Assembly (NCBI GenBank): GCA_030248215.1
Contig: JASANG010002922.1
Span: 124,001-188,000, forward strand
Length of the DNA: 64,000 nucleotides
Direction: 5' to 3'
Origin: Enoplolaimus lenunculus
Lineage: Eukaryota; Nematoda; Enoplea; Enoplida; Thoracostomopsidae
Under the pieces are notes generated by a model. That model ran no database searches. It had not been told where the DNA came from and was given only the letters and a program-made list of their open reading frames with translations. Shown here in pieces: positions 35,502-48,800 of the stretch (the stretch's first letter is position 1; each line of letters begins with the position of its first letter). The position numbers were made by a program, and so were the translations under genes.

Positions 35502-35753
35502 TTTTAGAACTTGAGACCTAACCTTGTTCTACGCGAGCTATTACACGTGCGGAAACTTTTGCGAAAATGTGGTGTATCTTTGACAATAACTTGCGTGGGT
35601 ATACCATGTGACAATTTGTATGTCAATTTTGTTGTCCGACGCTTGCTATCGTACACGAAGTCAATTCTGTTGGACTTAAATGTGCTTTTTACCTAAAACA
35701 TACGTAAGAAATTTTACATAAGTATTTCAATCTAAGTGAACTGAATAATGGTC

Positions 35754-36330
35754 GCAACAAAGTATTAATTGGCAACTTACTAATTAATTAAAGCAACAAA
35801 GTATTAATTGGCAACTTACTAATTAATTAAAGCAACAAAGTATTAATTGGTAACTTACTAATTAATTAAAGCAACAAAGTATTAATTGGCAACTTACTAA
35901 TTAATTAAAGCAACAAAGTATTAATTGGCAACTTACTAATTAATTAAAGCAACAAAGTATTAATTGGTAACTTACTAATTAATTAAAGCAACAAAGTATT
36001 AATTGGCAACTTACTAATTAATTAAAGCAACAAATTATTAATTGGCAACTTACTAATTAATTAAAGCAACAAAGTATTAATTGGCAACTTACTAATTAAT
36101 TAAAGCAACAAAGTATTAATTGGCAACTTACTAATTAATTAAAGCAACAAAGTATTAATTGGCAACTTACTAATTAATTAAAGCAACAAAGTATTAATTG
36201 GCAACTTACTAATTAATTAAAGCAACAAAGTATTAATTGGCAACTTACTAATTAATTAAAGCAACAAAGTATTAATTGGCAACTTAATTAATTAAAGCAA
36301 CAAAGCATTAATCGGCAACTTACTAATTAT
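35754..36330. repeat. 39-bp tandem array beyond K2P stop codon
   Basis: About 14.7 units of GCAACAAAGTATTAATTGGC plus CAACTTACTAATTAATTAAA-like sequence, period 39 bp. Units differ by single bases (GGTAAC for GGCAAC, AAATTATT for AAAGTATT). Each holds the palindrome TTAATTAA. It begins 253 bp after the K2P stop, so part may be in the 3' UTR. Confidence 0.95.
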
Positions 36331-36387
36331 TGCCACAATAACTTGCGTGCACCATGTCACTATTTTCATATAAACGAGTCATGGCAC

Positions 36388-36418
36388 TGCTGTTCCGGCC
36401 CTGTTCTATACATGAGCC
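36388..36418 (+). mobile_element. Solo right end of a TTAGGC-core element
   Basis: Only CTGTTCCGGCCCTGTTCTAT and ACATGAGCC are present. The rest of the element is missing. Confidence 0.6.
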
Positions 36419-37787
36419 CGAGTCATGAATTCGGTCGCCGAAACATCGCCGCAAGGTGCGCGGAGCACGACAGAGTTCCAAATGAATACTGCGCATTGTT
36501 GCATTCAATTTTTGCCACATATATGCACGAGACCGCAAAAGTCGTGGACAATTTTTACAAAATATGTCCGATTATTTCCATATGAAAACGTGAACCGAAG
36601 GAAAAATACCAAAATAGGTTTCAGTCTGAACGTCAATTTTGTAAAAATTATCAAGAAATGACGTTCAACTTAAGTTATTGCGGACTATGCTTTTCTGGCA
36701 AAATACAAAATTTTTTACCTACTTTTTAAAAAAATCGCACTTCGATTTTTACACGAAGAATCACTGAAACATAGACATTACAAGTTTATTTGATATGTCC
36801 AAATATTTAAAAATAAACATATAAAGAAGGATTACAAAATTTTCACGACATTTCTAATTTTCGTTATAGAAGGTGGCTAATGTCAGGTTAAGCATGTTCG
36901 TAAGCCTAAGCCTAAATGAGTTGAAAACGTATAAACCTAAGCCTAAATGAGTTGAAACAGTATAAACCTAAACCTAAATCCGAAGCCTGAGCAACAAAAT
37001 ATATTATATATAGTCTAAATTGTAACGCAGCTTTAGTCACACCTGAAAACGGGACTGCCCTAAAACTAACCATATTCGTAAACCGAAGCCTAAGCCTATA
37101 TATAAGCGGTGAAAAAGTATAAACTTAAGCCAAAGGCCTAAGCTTAAGCAAAAAAATATAGTTTAAAACCTAACGCTACTATTATAAGTCCCACCACAAA
37201 GCGGGACTGCCCTAAACGTAAACATGGACCGAGCCAAACGTAAACATGGACCGAGCCAGTTGAGGATGCCGACCGACTAAAATTTCTTATGAATTATAAT
37301 TTGAAACAGCTTTGGCTAACAGATCAACCAGCTGATCATCAGCAATCACACGTGTGTCAATTTTTGACACGGAAGACAACCATGGAGCAACTCGAAGTAA
37401 CTTTATCGCCAGATGGTGTTTACACTAAAAATATATGCATTTTTTCATGAATATATCTTTTTAAAAAATATATATTCAACAAATTAATTGCAAAATCAGC
37501 AAAAGCAACGTCTTTAAGCTGATTAAGCTTACCGATGATATTCTTTATCGCTGCAAATAAGTTTGCTCTGTTTTACGTTTACATTTTAATATAAACAACA
37601 AACTTAGCTGGAACAATAGTATATTTATTAAAACATCTATTTGTAAGCCAGTCAAATTTCACCGCAATTTCAAATTACAATTCCAACTTCTGAAACCGCT
37701 TCTATTCCCTTACGTTCCTTGGCCCAAAAAACAGTAAACATCCATGTACGTATCGTCATCTAGAGCTGTAATGGGCTGATCCCAAAA

Positions 37788-37945
37788 ATAAATTTCAAAC
37801 TTACAGTTAAATCAGAAAAAGAAATTTCAAACTTAAAGTGAAAGCAGAAAAAGAAATTTCAAACTTACAGTTAAAGCAGAAAAAGAAATTTCAAACTTAC
37901 AGTTAAAGCAGAAAAAGCAATTTTAAACTTACAGTTAAAGCAGAT
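37788..37945. repeat. Short tandem array, about 32 bp x 5
   Basis: Units of AAATTTCAAACTTACAGTTA followed by AAGCAGAAAAAG recur five times with small changes. Confidence 0.85.
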
Positions 37946-38424
37946 CCTTGTTTGAGAACCATTTCGGCAAAAAACGGACACGAACAATAGTTGCATTCAG
38001 AAAATGCATAGTGGAAATTAAACTGAGATGATACGCTGTTGCACTGAAACAACATATTTTACTTTTAACACAATTGTTGTCATTTTGCCATGGCGTAGCC
38101 GCATGTGAAATGTACCGGAGCTAGAAATCGGCAAATACCGTCGGATCCGGAGACAGGGGAGAAGCAAAATCAGTGCTCAACTCAGACCGGTGCTTGTACT
38201 TCGCAAATGATTGACTCAGTTGTAGATTAATGAATTTTGAAAAAAGTTTCGAAATCATTCTATCAGAGTTTGGACTTTGATTTTAAAGTTTTTACCGCCT
38301 TCGATCATTTTCAACGCAAGCCCAGAAATTACGAGGCAAAACTTCAAGTAGTTTACAACAATTTTTTCAGCGCATATTCATGCATATGTAAGCAATTCAG
38401 CTTTTCAATTTCATTTTAGAGCCG

Positions 38425-38637
38425 GTATTCTGAAATGCTTATAGCAGCATCTATCACTAGTTGGTAATAGGTTTTCAAACTCACAAACTGTTGCGGTTGC
38501 AAATCTCAAATTTTGCACAAACAGAGGGTAAATGAAATATGCAAATTGTGATGAATTCCTAAGCTCTCCGTTCAGTGATTTGAAAGTTCCAAGACCTATC
38601 ATTAACTGGTGATTAGGTGCTACACACATTTGAGAAT
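38425..38637. mobile_element. TATTCTCAAATG foldback element, copy 2
   Basis: Left TATTCTGAAATGCTTATAGC, right CTACACACATTTGAGAATA. Subterminal ACTAGTTGGTAATAGG pairs with CCTATCATTAACTGGTG. Confidence 0.75.
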
Positions 38638-38754
38638 AATTCAAATATCTTCGCAAGCAAATATGTAAAACAGAAAGCTGTATCAGACTATAATGGACCA
38701 CTTGATCCATGTGTAACTGAGGAATCGCATCATAAGCAAAACACCAATTTAACC

Positions 38755-38955
38755 GTTGGCTCATGTACAGGTCAGGGGCGGATCGTTTTTCCGTGGGGCT
38801 GCAATAGCGTAAGGCTAAGGTTTAGACAAATATATTCGCTTAAGCTCAGGTTTCAGCTTAGGCTTACTCGTTGGTGCGGGCTTATTCTTTACACGTTCGC
38901 CTAGGCTTGGGAATATGCTTATGCTACTGTTACGGCAGTGTTTCATAGATTGGTT
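38755..38955 (+). mobile_element. TTAGGC-core element
   Basis: Left CATGTACAGGTCAGGGGCGG, right GCTACTGTTACGGCAGTG. The core has GCTTAGGCTTACTCG. Ends are decayed. Confidence 0.6.
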
Positions 38956-39938
38956 TCAACGTTCGTTTCAAATAACGAATATCAATACGATGAATCGCTA
39001 GTGCCTTAAAATGCTATTAAGTAAACGCTTTTTAGCATAATTACCAAACCGCTATTTCAACTGTCAAAACGCTATTTCAGCGTCAATACAAACGCGTTTC
39101 AAAACGCAATGAAACTTTTGTATTTTGCTCACTATTCCTACACACAAAAAAGTATTTCTGAATGTATTCAGAAAAGTATTTTCTATGTCAAATCTGAAAA
39201 GTTTTTCTGATATTTAAGACAATTTTTCTAAAATTAACTGGAAATCGTTTATTTCCAGACTTTATTTCAAAACTTTTTTGAAAACTTTTCTGTTATAACA
39301 GAAGTACTTTTCAAGTGCACCTTGCTAATTATATTTCTTAAATGTAAGAAATTTGTTCTTAAATATCAGAAATTTTATTTTGAGTGTACGGTAAGCTATA
39401 TCTACTGACTAATCTCTACTGTTTTAGTAGCCTTACTGATGGTAAGTGACAACGAAAGCTATCTGAGTCAAATTTCTAAAATTAAAATTGGTGGTTTACT
39501 AAAAATATATTTTACTTGAAATATTTTTCGTGAACTTGTCGACGAACGTAATTCAGTAACAAAGCCGCGATCAATTAAATCGAATGCAAGCAATGCGGAT
39601 GCGCCGAAAAAATCATGAAGCCTGAAAAACCACTGTTTTGTTTACCAAATTTTGCAAAAAAATAGTCCTTTTTGACAGCAAATTTAGCTTATCAATTTCC
39701 TATTTAAGTTTTAAAAATGTCTCAATTTCCTACTGCTGTCCTATTTAAATTCCCTATTGGGAAATCGACACTCAAAATATCATTTCGATTTACTAGTACG
39801 GTTTGCAAATTGTCTCAATTTCCCACTAGACCAATTTTTTCAAATTAAATTTCCTTCTTGAAGCGTTTTTCAAAACCGTACTTGGAAATGGTTGCGTCAA
39901 TTTTCCACACGGCGGGCACACGATAAAATGGATGACGC

Positions 39939-40079
39939 ATAAATTTGACTCCACCAGAGTTAAACGTGCGGCACACTGAGACGAAATTGACTCTGACAGA
40001 GTCGAGTTTCACTCAGTTTGCGCAGTCCCGATGAGCCTATTTCGGAGAGAGTCAATTTGACTAAGCATTTTTACAGTGC
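39939..40079. mobile_element. GAGTCA foldback element, truncated copy 12
   Basis: The left terminal arm is absent. The inner left arm (TTGACTCCACCAGAGTTAAA) and the whole right arm, ending ATTTTTACAGTG, remain. Confidence 0.65.
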
Positions 40080-41165
40080 ACACCATTCGACGTATTTTGT
40101 TTTAATTGTGAAATAGTAAAGACAAACTTGTTAACTACAAAATCTAAATCATAAAACATGCTTACATCAACATCGTCGAGTCTGACACTGAAAAAATACG
40201 AAAAATATTAATAAAACACAATAATTTTACACGTTTAAAACAAACTAGCAATCCGTAGTTGCACACTTGTGCAACTCTCTTAATATAATGTTTTGGAATA
40301 TGTTTAGGAGGATTTGTTCAAGCAAGTCCGTGACATAAGCCGTGAAACTAAATTGACAATTTAAAAAATAACAAAATTTATATTTCAATGTAAACAACAT
40401 GTTAGCAGGATTGTAAACGGATGGAATAACTATTTAATGACCTTTGGAATTAAACAATTCTGATGCCGATAAAAGTATCTGTTTTGCTGGAAACGAATAT
40501 ATTCTCGTATCTTCCTTGTTTTATAGACACCTGGTCGGAAAGATCGGTATACCGAGATGCCCTTTAGACCGTACTGGGATGGAGGATCATGTGTAAGGAA
40601 TCCTATTTGGACACTTTTCTGTTTGTTTCTATCCGTCAAGGTGCGACCGAGCTTAAATCAAAGTAAGAGAAAAACCCAACGTTATGTTTGTATTAAATTC
40701 CAAAACAAATGTTTAGCATGCGTGGGTCGGGAAAAAAATGATGGACCCTGGGATCCACCATCCGCAAAGGAAAATCAACGTTACAAATTCATACCTGCTT
40801 AAGACAATATACAAATTACATGCATGTTAAAATACGTATAAAGCAAACGTTCTTCGTTTTATAGAATAACAACACAAAGAAAAAGTAAACAACAATTTTC
40901 TATCTTCATAACTTTTCATATAGAAATATAGAAGCAGATTTTGCGTATGGATATACAAATCTGCTGGAACGTTGCCCAAAATACGTAATTGGGGCGCTCC
41001 AGCTTTCATATTGTACACTAGAAATGGCAGCAACTCAGGAGAATGCTTTAGATTTAGAAGGATCCGATTCTAAAATAAAAAAATTCAATCATTTTGAAAC
41101 CTTCTTTTCCAAAACAGAGTATTTTAAAAATCGGCACCCAAACCTCAATGGTAGTTCAGTTATAC

Positions 41166-41504
41166 CAAGAGTGGATGATCCCTTAAACAAGAGTATGCAA
41201 AACGCCTTGTTTGCATGGAAATAAATGCACCAGCACTCGTCGCGTTTTAGTCCTACCCCCCTCATTTTGGGGGGATCAATTTTACGTTCATTACACGTGT
41301 ATCCGCCAGCCAACACCGAAAATATAATCGAAACACTTTTCAGTATATGAAAACAGCACATGAATTTCAGCATCTATGAACATTTTCACATCCCCCAAAA
41401 AAATAAGGGGGGTAAGCCAAAAATGCAACGCGCGCTGGGTACGTTTTTTCTACATAGAATGTACCCAGTTGCATACTCTTATTAAAGGGTATCATGCACT
41501 CTTG
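41166..41504. mobile_element. CAAGAGTGG inverted-repeat element, copy 3
   Basis: Left CAAGAGTGGATGATCCC, right CATGCACTCTTG. Flanks GTTATAC and GTTATAT are a near-perfect 7-bp duplication. Confidence 0.8.
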
Positions 41505-42105
41505 GTTATATATACCAAAAGCACGAGTAAACACAAATTGCTTTTACTTTTTCCAACAGTTTTGCCTTCGTTTTCAATTTTGCTAAATATTGCATTTAGA
41601 ATCGAATCCCTTACACTACATGTAGTGTTTGGCCCACAATGTTCAGATTGAAGTATGTCATCATCCATTACTCAAATGTAAATATTGTACTTTGATGTTA
41701 GTTGCCAATACGCATCCTGAAGAACACAATATACCTAAACAGTATATATACGTATATATCAGGGTGCGATCCTATACCAAAAAATGCCGGAGCCGGGTAA
41801 TTTATAATATCCGGTGGAACCGGATATTTAATTAAAATCTTAGATGGCATTTAAATATCAGAACGTAGCAAACAGTTCTACCTTCTGTGGCCTGTAAAGG
41901 TATCCAAAGCGTTGCATAACAAAGCTTAACATCTCACGCCAATGAATATTTAACACCTTAACAACGACAATATTCTTACAACTCTATGCTTTTGTAGCGT
42001 TTTGTTTACTTGCAATATTGTTCAATAAAAACATTTTGCAAACGTTCATGGGTAATGATAAAATTAGCGTCTGCAGTATTGTTTTCAATACGTGTACGAT
42101 TCAGC

Positions 42106-42247
42106 GGCCCATGAAAAGATCAGGGGCTGAACGTTTTTCTGTGGGACTTGAATAGAACAAGCTTAAGCTTTAGACTAACTTTTTTGCTTGGCTTAGGCTT
42201 AGGAATATGCTTATAATACTGTTCCGCTCCTGTTCTTTGTATTGGTC
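42106..42247 (+). mobile_element. TTAGGC-core element, short
   Basis: Starts GGCCCATGAAAAGATCAGGG and ends CTGTTCTTTGTATTGGTC. Only one clear TTAGGC is left in the core. Confidence 0.7.
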
Positions 42248-42440
42248 GATTCAGCAAATAAAGTTCGCTATAAGTAGATAACATAGCACACTCAAAAACC
42301 AAACAGCAAATAAAACTTTTACTCAATCGTGCAACTACTTAATTTATAAAAACATTTTCAAACATTGAGCAATTTTTCTTTTCCTCCAACTTTATTGCCC
42401 GAAATGTAACTTTGTGTACATAAATCGCAGATATTATATC

Positions 42441-42629
42441 GGCCGGCAAAGGTATAGAACAGAGGCGAAATAGGAGTATAACCATATTCCTAAGCCTAAA
42501 CCGAAGCATAAGTGTAACAATGAGGTTATATACCTAAGCCGAAACCTAAGCAAAAAATAGTCTGAAGCTTAACCTTATACTATTTCAGCCGCACGAAATA
42601 ACGTTCGGCCCCTGATCTTTACATGGGTC
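42441..42629 (-). mobile_element. TTAGGC-core element, reverse orientation
   Basis: Starts GGCCGGCAAAGGTATAGAAC and ends CTGATCTTTACATGGGTC. It lies about 210 bp beyond the GPN1 stop codon, possibly within its 3' UTR. Confidence 0.65.
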
Positions 42630-42841
42630 GATGTATCAATATCATCTTCTATATATAAAAAACAAAATCGCCTATAAATAAAATTTCAAGAACAAAATAA
42701 TAAAATTCAACATATCAGGCCAACCGGACTTAGCAGCATTTGTGAAGTTTTACGACGTACTTTTTAATACAAAAACATTTTACTGAAAAATACCTAATGA
42801 TATAACAAAACACAGAAATGTCATTAATGTTCAAATCAGTT

Positions 42842-45800
42842 TCAATTTTCGTCTTTCGGGCCCTTTGACTTTGGTATCTGACTTGAAGTCGCACCCTTGA
42901 GGTATCGTTTAAATGATTCGTATTCAGCTTTCTCTTCTTCATCTGAAACAATTTTCTTACATCATTAGACAATTAAAAATAAGCCACAATATGTTTTCAA
43001 ATAAGCAATTTTGTTTGAAATATGTATCTTTCGCAAATGTGGTAACTGAGACATACTTAAACATAAAGCATAAAGACGAGAAAGCCAAAATGCGTCCAGA
43101 AGATAATACACGAATATTTGCTGCTGAAGAAAGTTCAAAAGGCAGTCAAACAGAAGCCTGGTGAGACATGTATCACAAGCAAGTCTCTACCGCACAGAGC
43201 TCCTAAAAATAATATTAATATTTTGTCGAAGGTACGATTGTTTTCACAAACATAGCTGCAATCCAGTCGAAAACACAAAATTTTGGCTAATTTTCATATG
43301 GAAAAGTTTTGCAGTTTTGTTAACTACTATTTTAGTATCTCACACACAATACAACAAAACAAGCTTGCAACAATTAAAAGCGTTGCAAATAAAAGCACAC
43401 ACATATGAATCTGTAGTCGACCAAAATCACTACCGTATCCAAGGGGGCACCCAACCTTGGCCCAACAACACGGATCAAAACCAAGACTTTGTGTTAAAGT
43501 TTAGTGCTAAAATAGCGTTTGGCTTGTTTCTCGTTTCGCTCGTAAGTTCTTGTCCACTATTATATCTTGCGAGGCTCTCCTTTCAGAAATTTCTAGGTCC
43601 TGCACTGTTTTGCGGCATACCTTCATCGCACGAACCAGTACGACATTGCGCTTCAATATCATCAGGTTCTAACTCAATATTCGATCCGCCCAAGTAGATC
43701 CGCTGAGGCTGTCCAGATGCTTTCAAAAGCGCACTTGTACCTGAAATATTTCGCATACATATTACATCACTACTTATATACCCCAATTAGTAACGAAAAA
43801 CAATTGCAAACGCAGCACTGTATGTGCTAAATGCGATGCTGTTATTTTCGCGGAAAATGTTTTTCTGATTGTGATATAAACCGAACGGATGGAAAACTTA
43901 TCAAAACAGCGACAAATCCAGATATTTTTGCCATGCGGACATTCATAATAGTAAAAAAACCAAACGCAATGATTTTCGTGTCGCAAAATGTAACAACTTA
44001 GAAGGTAGAGAGACCTTACGATTTTTTTCTTATAAACTAACTGTCTGATTGGGGCTTCGGTTTCTCACGATTCAGTTAGATCGATCTTTATCTGAAAACA
44101 CACTCAAACACTATTTCTTACCTATTGACGCCGGCGCTCTGGCCATATCTATCTTAAGCCTTTCCAGTTGTTCGGCTTGTGATTTTGCCATTGCTTCTGT
44201 TTTCTCACGCCGTAAACGGTCGTATTCTGGCCAGTAGTCGCTAAAACGGTTAAACCGATAGAAACAAAAGCTGTTTTTCGTACAAGCAAAGTTATGTCCA
44301 TCGAAACAATGATTTTAAAGAAATTGCCAAGTTAAAAGAAAATAGTTCAAAATAGCCGTACTTTAGTTAGGGTGCAACCGGAATTAAAACCTGAAACGAA
44401 GCTAACCTGAAACTAAAAAGCCAAATACCGTGAATTTTCCTACGCAAACCCAAATTCCGGTTGCACAATAGTTGGACTTTATTCTTACAGCTCTTAGAGA
44501 ATAGTAGTTAAAATTTGTACACAACTCACGTCTCGTATTCTTGTTTAGCTCTTGCAACTGCATCAACAAATTCGTCAATACCTTCCCCTGTAAGTGCCGA
44601 AAACGCAACGCACTGAAAGGGTTACAATGGTAATATTTACTACCCTTATTTGCACTTAAAGACCTATTTAAAAATTGCAACATGAAATTTAACTTCCGGT
44701 TGTAGTTAATTGCCGCTCTTTGACCACAACATTGGCCATTTCAAAATTGCCACTCGTAGACACTACATCTTGAATTTATCTGTTAACCTCACGTTAACAC
44801 GTGTCACACAATGTATACAGTTTGCGTGTATTGCGACACCTGCTAAAGTTATCAAACACAGAAGATTCGCAGCGACGACTAACCGCCTGCTTAAAAACCT
44901 ATTACTAACTGGCGATTGGTGCCACAGGCCGACACACCGCTGGCAATTCGGCTTCATTACCTTAATATCCGAATAAAAATCATCCAAAACTAACGACAAT
45001 GACCGCGTGAGATCGTGCATATATGTTGACGATTCTGCATCTAAAGCTTCGCCAAAAGCTTCAAAATCTTTCATCCATGTCATTGCAAACTGTGGATGTA
45101 CCACGTCAGCCTACAAAAGTAGACGCATCTTTTTAAATGAAACACAGGATAATCAAGTTTCTGACACTTTATCCAAAATTCACCGTTCGACCTCAACTTT
45201 TCAACTAAATGATTAGTGTCCGCCAAAAACTCAAGCTACAAACAATATTTTACAAAGATCTCTATACAAATCGGTTTGTAATATATTTAAAAATAAAAAC
45301 CCCTACGATATTTACAGCAAAAAACAACTTGGCTAAAGCATTATTTACATGTACAACACTCTTTTTCAGCGAGAACTTGCAACTACAAATCAGTGGAAAG
45401 TTTTTGCCATAGTTCTCAAACAAAATTTGCACGTGAAAGTTGTAGGTTCAAGTTCTCGTCGCAAAAACTTGCACGTGTAAATATGATCGTTACCTTATTC
45501 ATAACGATAACAAATGGTAGCTTCGTTTTGTATAAAATGCTGCACGCGTATAACATATTTGACATAAACGTAACTGGACTGACGCTTCGTGCAATATCCA
45601 TAACGTAGACAATAACCGTAGGAAATTGAGCTGCCTGAAATCAATTTTCTCTATTCGCATAATGCACATGTAGTAATTATTCTATGAAAATTTAAAATTA
45701 CTGGAATGGCTTCTCAGCTTTTTGACAAACTCAAACCTTAGTTGCTAGCTATAAATCGATCATATTTCTCAATTACATGGAATAGTAAATACATTAATTG

Positions 45801-48800
45801 TAAGCTGAAACTGACTAATTTACCAGCTAAACTGTCCTATAATTAAAAGCAACTGGTTTGCTCATTATTAAGTGACTTTACACTTATCGTGAGGCGCGTC
45901 TGTCATTATCCGTCGCCGTACGGTATTGTATGTGAGTATTCGTGTACGATACCGCGCGGTGACGTTCGGTGACAGACGGATCCGACGTGTATACAATCGA
46001 GACCATTCCAGCTGTAAGGCTTCCACTCATTAACACATTCAATCAAAGGTTAGAATTACTTAAGGAAGCGATTGTTTTACCAAATACTCACCAAATCTGG
46101 TCAAAATAAGTGAAAATTGCGTTTTTGATAATTTGTCCACGATTTTACTTTTGTTTTGCTATAAATATGTGGTTACGTTAGTTGTCGACTTAAGTAAATA
46201 ATTAATTTTTTGCACGAAATCAGAAAAATGCTAATTTTAAGCCAGTGCGATTAAAATGAACGTGCTATTTCGCTTTATATAATCATAAAAGTGGCTTGTG
46301 TCTCTAATCAAAATTAGACAGAAGATACGATTTTAGTACTGTTAGTCGGTAGCAGGTCAAATATGTGCTTTCTGCCACTTAGGCCTTACGTACCTAACTG
46401 AACTACGTTTTAAGAAGTGGCAAATTGATGAAGATAATTTTTAGCAAATACTTAAGTATAAAGTTATACTTACGTAAAATTTCAGAAACCCAGGCTACGA
46501 AGTTTCAGTTAAGCGTCAGAAAACAAAAAACATCAAAAATTTCAAAACATACACCAAACGTTGCACGGTAAACCAAGTCTTAGTGTATGAGAGGTCTAAC
46601 GTTCTTACAAATCTAGCCTTACCTTGCTAATATCTAGTATAGTCACCGTGTATTCTGAGATCACAGTAACCACGTTATGGTTTATTTATACTAATGGTTA
46701 ATTATTCGCCATAATTACTTACAAGAGCTTCAGTGATAATACTACCAGAAGCCGACCACGTAAATACTTCTATCTGTCCAGGCGTATCAAAAATGACGTA
46801 TTCGTACTCCGAACGGCGTTTATCAATCAGTTTGAGAACCTGAACAAAACTAGCGTACAATAATGTGCATACAATATGCAGGAAAGTGCAATTATGCCGT
46901 TGAGCAACCGTCCACATTTAAGGTTAAGGATTAGGCTCAGGTTTACGTAATGGCTAGCAAAGGCTTAGGAATAGGTAAACCATTTTCTTAAACGTAACCC
47001 TATACTTGAGCTTACGTCTGCGGAGGTAAGTATAGAAAAACCAGTACGTAAAACAAACTTCAAAAACTATTCTATGGTGTAGAACACTTAGGTTGCGGCG
47101 CCGCTCGCGCACCGGATAGCGCTGCAAACAGAAAACTTTCACTGGCACATCTGCAGCAATTCGCATACGTTGGACGGCGCCTAACGACGCACGGCACTAA
47201 AGTTGTTAAACAGTAAAATGCCATCCTTTTTGACTTTCAGTTAACAGTAATACAGATCAAAATTTTGTTTTACCGCAGGGATAGTTGTATTTCCTGTTGA
47301 TATTTTGGTACGAAAAAAGTACAAACTTATTGGTGGCCACCTTGCAGTCCCAAAACAAGATAAAAAGCGAATTAAAACCGGCTATTTAAATTCAAAACTC
47401 GACATAATTCCTACCTGATCAAATCTTGTAGCGAACAAATTCAAACACGTCATAATTGCTCCGTTCGGTCCAAGTTCATACCTAAAATAAAATATCATAA
47501 AACTCACTCAGACAGTCCCACAATTTGTACTGACATAATTCTGTTGTAAAATGCATGAATTTGCTATTTTTTCGGACAAATTATATAATATATTAACGCA
47601 TCTGTTTAACTCAAATCACAACAAATAATATACTAGCAACATACTGTTTCATAACTTCTTTGTATTTCACAGTATCTCTTATATCTGAAACAATATACAC
47701 TGCATTAGGTAAGTATATACCAATAAATACCTTACTGATAAGAACACCAGAGGTACCAACTGCATCCATTATAAAGCACCTCCAAACCAATCGTAGTGGG
47801 ACTACATTTATTGAGCGAAGCTCGAACACACGTAAGCAATTAAGGTAATATGCAAATTAGTTATTAGCTAACTATTCATTTATCGGTTTTGGAGGTTTGT
47901 AAGCAATGTCCTCAGATTCCTCGCACCCAAAAACCCTTCAGCCACCCTATAATTTTTGGAATAATTTAAAAAAATCCTAATTTTGTCTTGTCAATTAAGC
48001 TAATATGCAAATTAACTATTAGCTAACTATTCAATTATTGGCTTTGGAGGTTTGTAAACAATTTATTCAGATTCCTCGCACCCAAAAACCTTCAGTGAAC
48101 CCTAAAAATTATTGAAATAATTTAAAAAGTCCTAATTTTGTCTTGTAAATTAAGCTATTATGCAAATTAGTTATTAGCTAACTATTCAATTATCGGTTTT
48201 GGATGTTTATAAACTATTTATTCAAATTCCTTGCACCTAAAAACCCTATAGTGCTGAAATTATATTGCTTTTAACCTTAATAATTAGTGAAATATTGTAA
48301 AAAGTCCTAGTTTAGGCTTATAAACTTGCTAATATGCAAATTATCTATTAGCTAACTGCTCAACTATCGGTTTTAGAGCTTCCTAACCGGTCTACGCAGA
48401 TTCCTCGCACCCAAAAACCCTTTAATGCTAAAATTAGATTGCTTCTAACTGTAATAATTAGTGAAATATTGTGGAAAGCACTAATTTAGGCTTAATTAAT
48501 TATGCAAATTAGCTTGTAGCTAATAAACGGCTCCAAATTTTAAAACTCCAATGCGAGGTTAACACCCCAGGGTTATTGGCTTTCAAACAAAAAAAAGTTT
48601 ATCAAAATCGGTTCAGCCGTTCCTGAGATTCTTTTCGGACGGACAGACGGACAGACGGACATCCACCTTTCGACCCTCAAGTGCAAAACATAAAACGCTT
48701 CGCGAAACTCCGAGCTTCGCTCGGAGTTTCGCTTCGCTCAATAATTTACGATACCCATGCGAAAAAACCTCGTCAAAATATAAAAAGCCTTTCCACGTAT

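Larger units (their letters stand above)
35502..42841. other. Intergenic region between K2P channel and GPN1 3' ends
   Basis: The two genes converge here. No further exon was recognised on either strand. I looked in particular for gop-3/SAMM50, expected downstream of gop-2 if the gro-1 operon order were fully kept, and saw nothing convincing. A minus-strand frame at 40430-40639 (HDPPSQYGLKGISVYRSF) has protein-like composition but no family I recognise. Repeats include the 39-bp array, a 32-bp array, GCCTAA-rich sequence at 36890-37230 and several small elements. Confidence 0.5.

Noticed and set aside
36343-36661. Short plus-strand frames after the 39-bp array
   Set aside because: They begin in a solo transposon end and have no family signal.
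40430-40800. gop-3 (SAMM50) or another operon gene downstream of gop-2
   Set aside because: The minus-strand frame here has protein-like composition but no recognisable SAMM50 features and no clean splice sites around it.
43583-43620. Alternative GPN1 C-terminus ending in [12 protein letters not shown]
   Set aside because: A strong GTATGC donor at 43620 joins in phase to exon 42942-42842, which gives the acidic [14 protein letters not shown] end expected for the family. Intron retention remains possible.
43161-43697. 178-residue plus-strand open frame
   Set aside because: It overlaps a GPN1 exon on the other strand and a dispersed repeat also present at 56132-56295, and shows no protein family signal.
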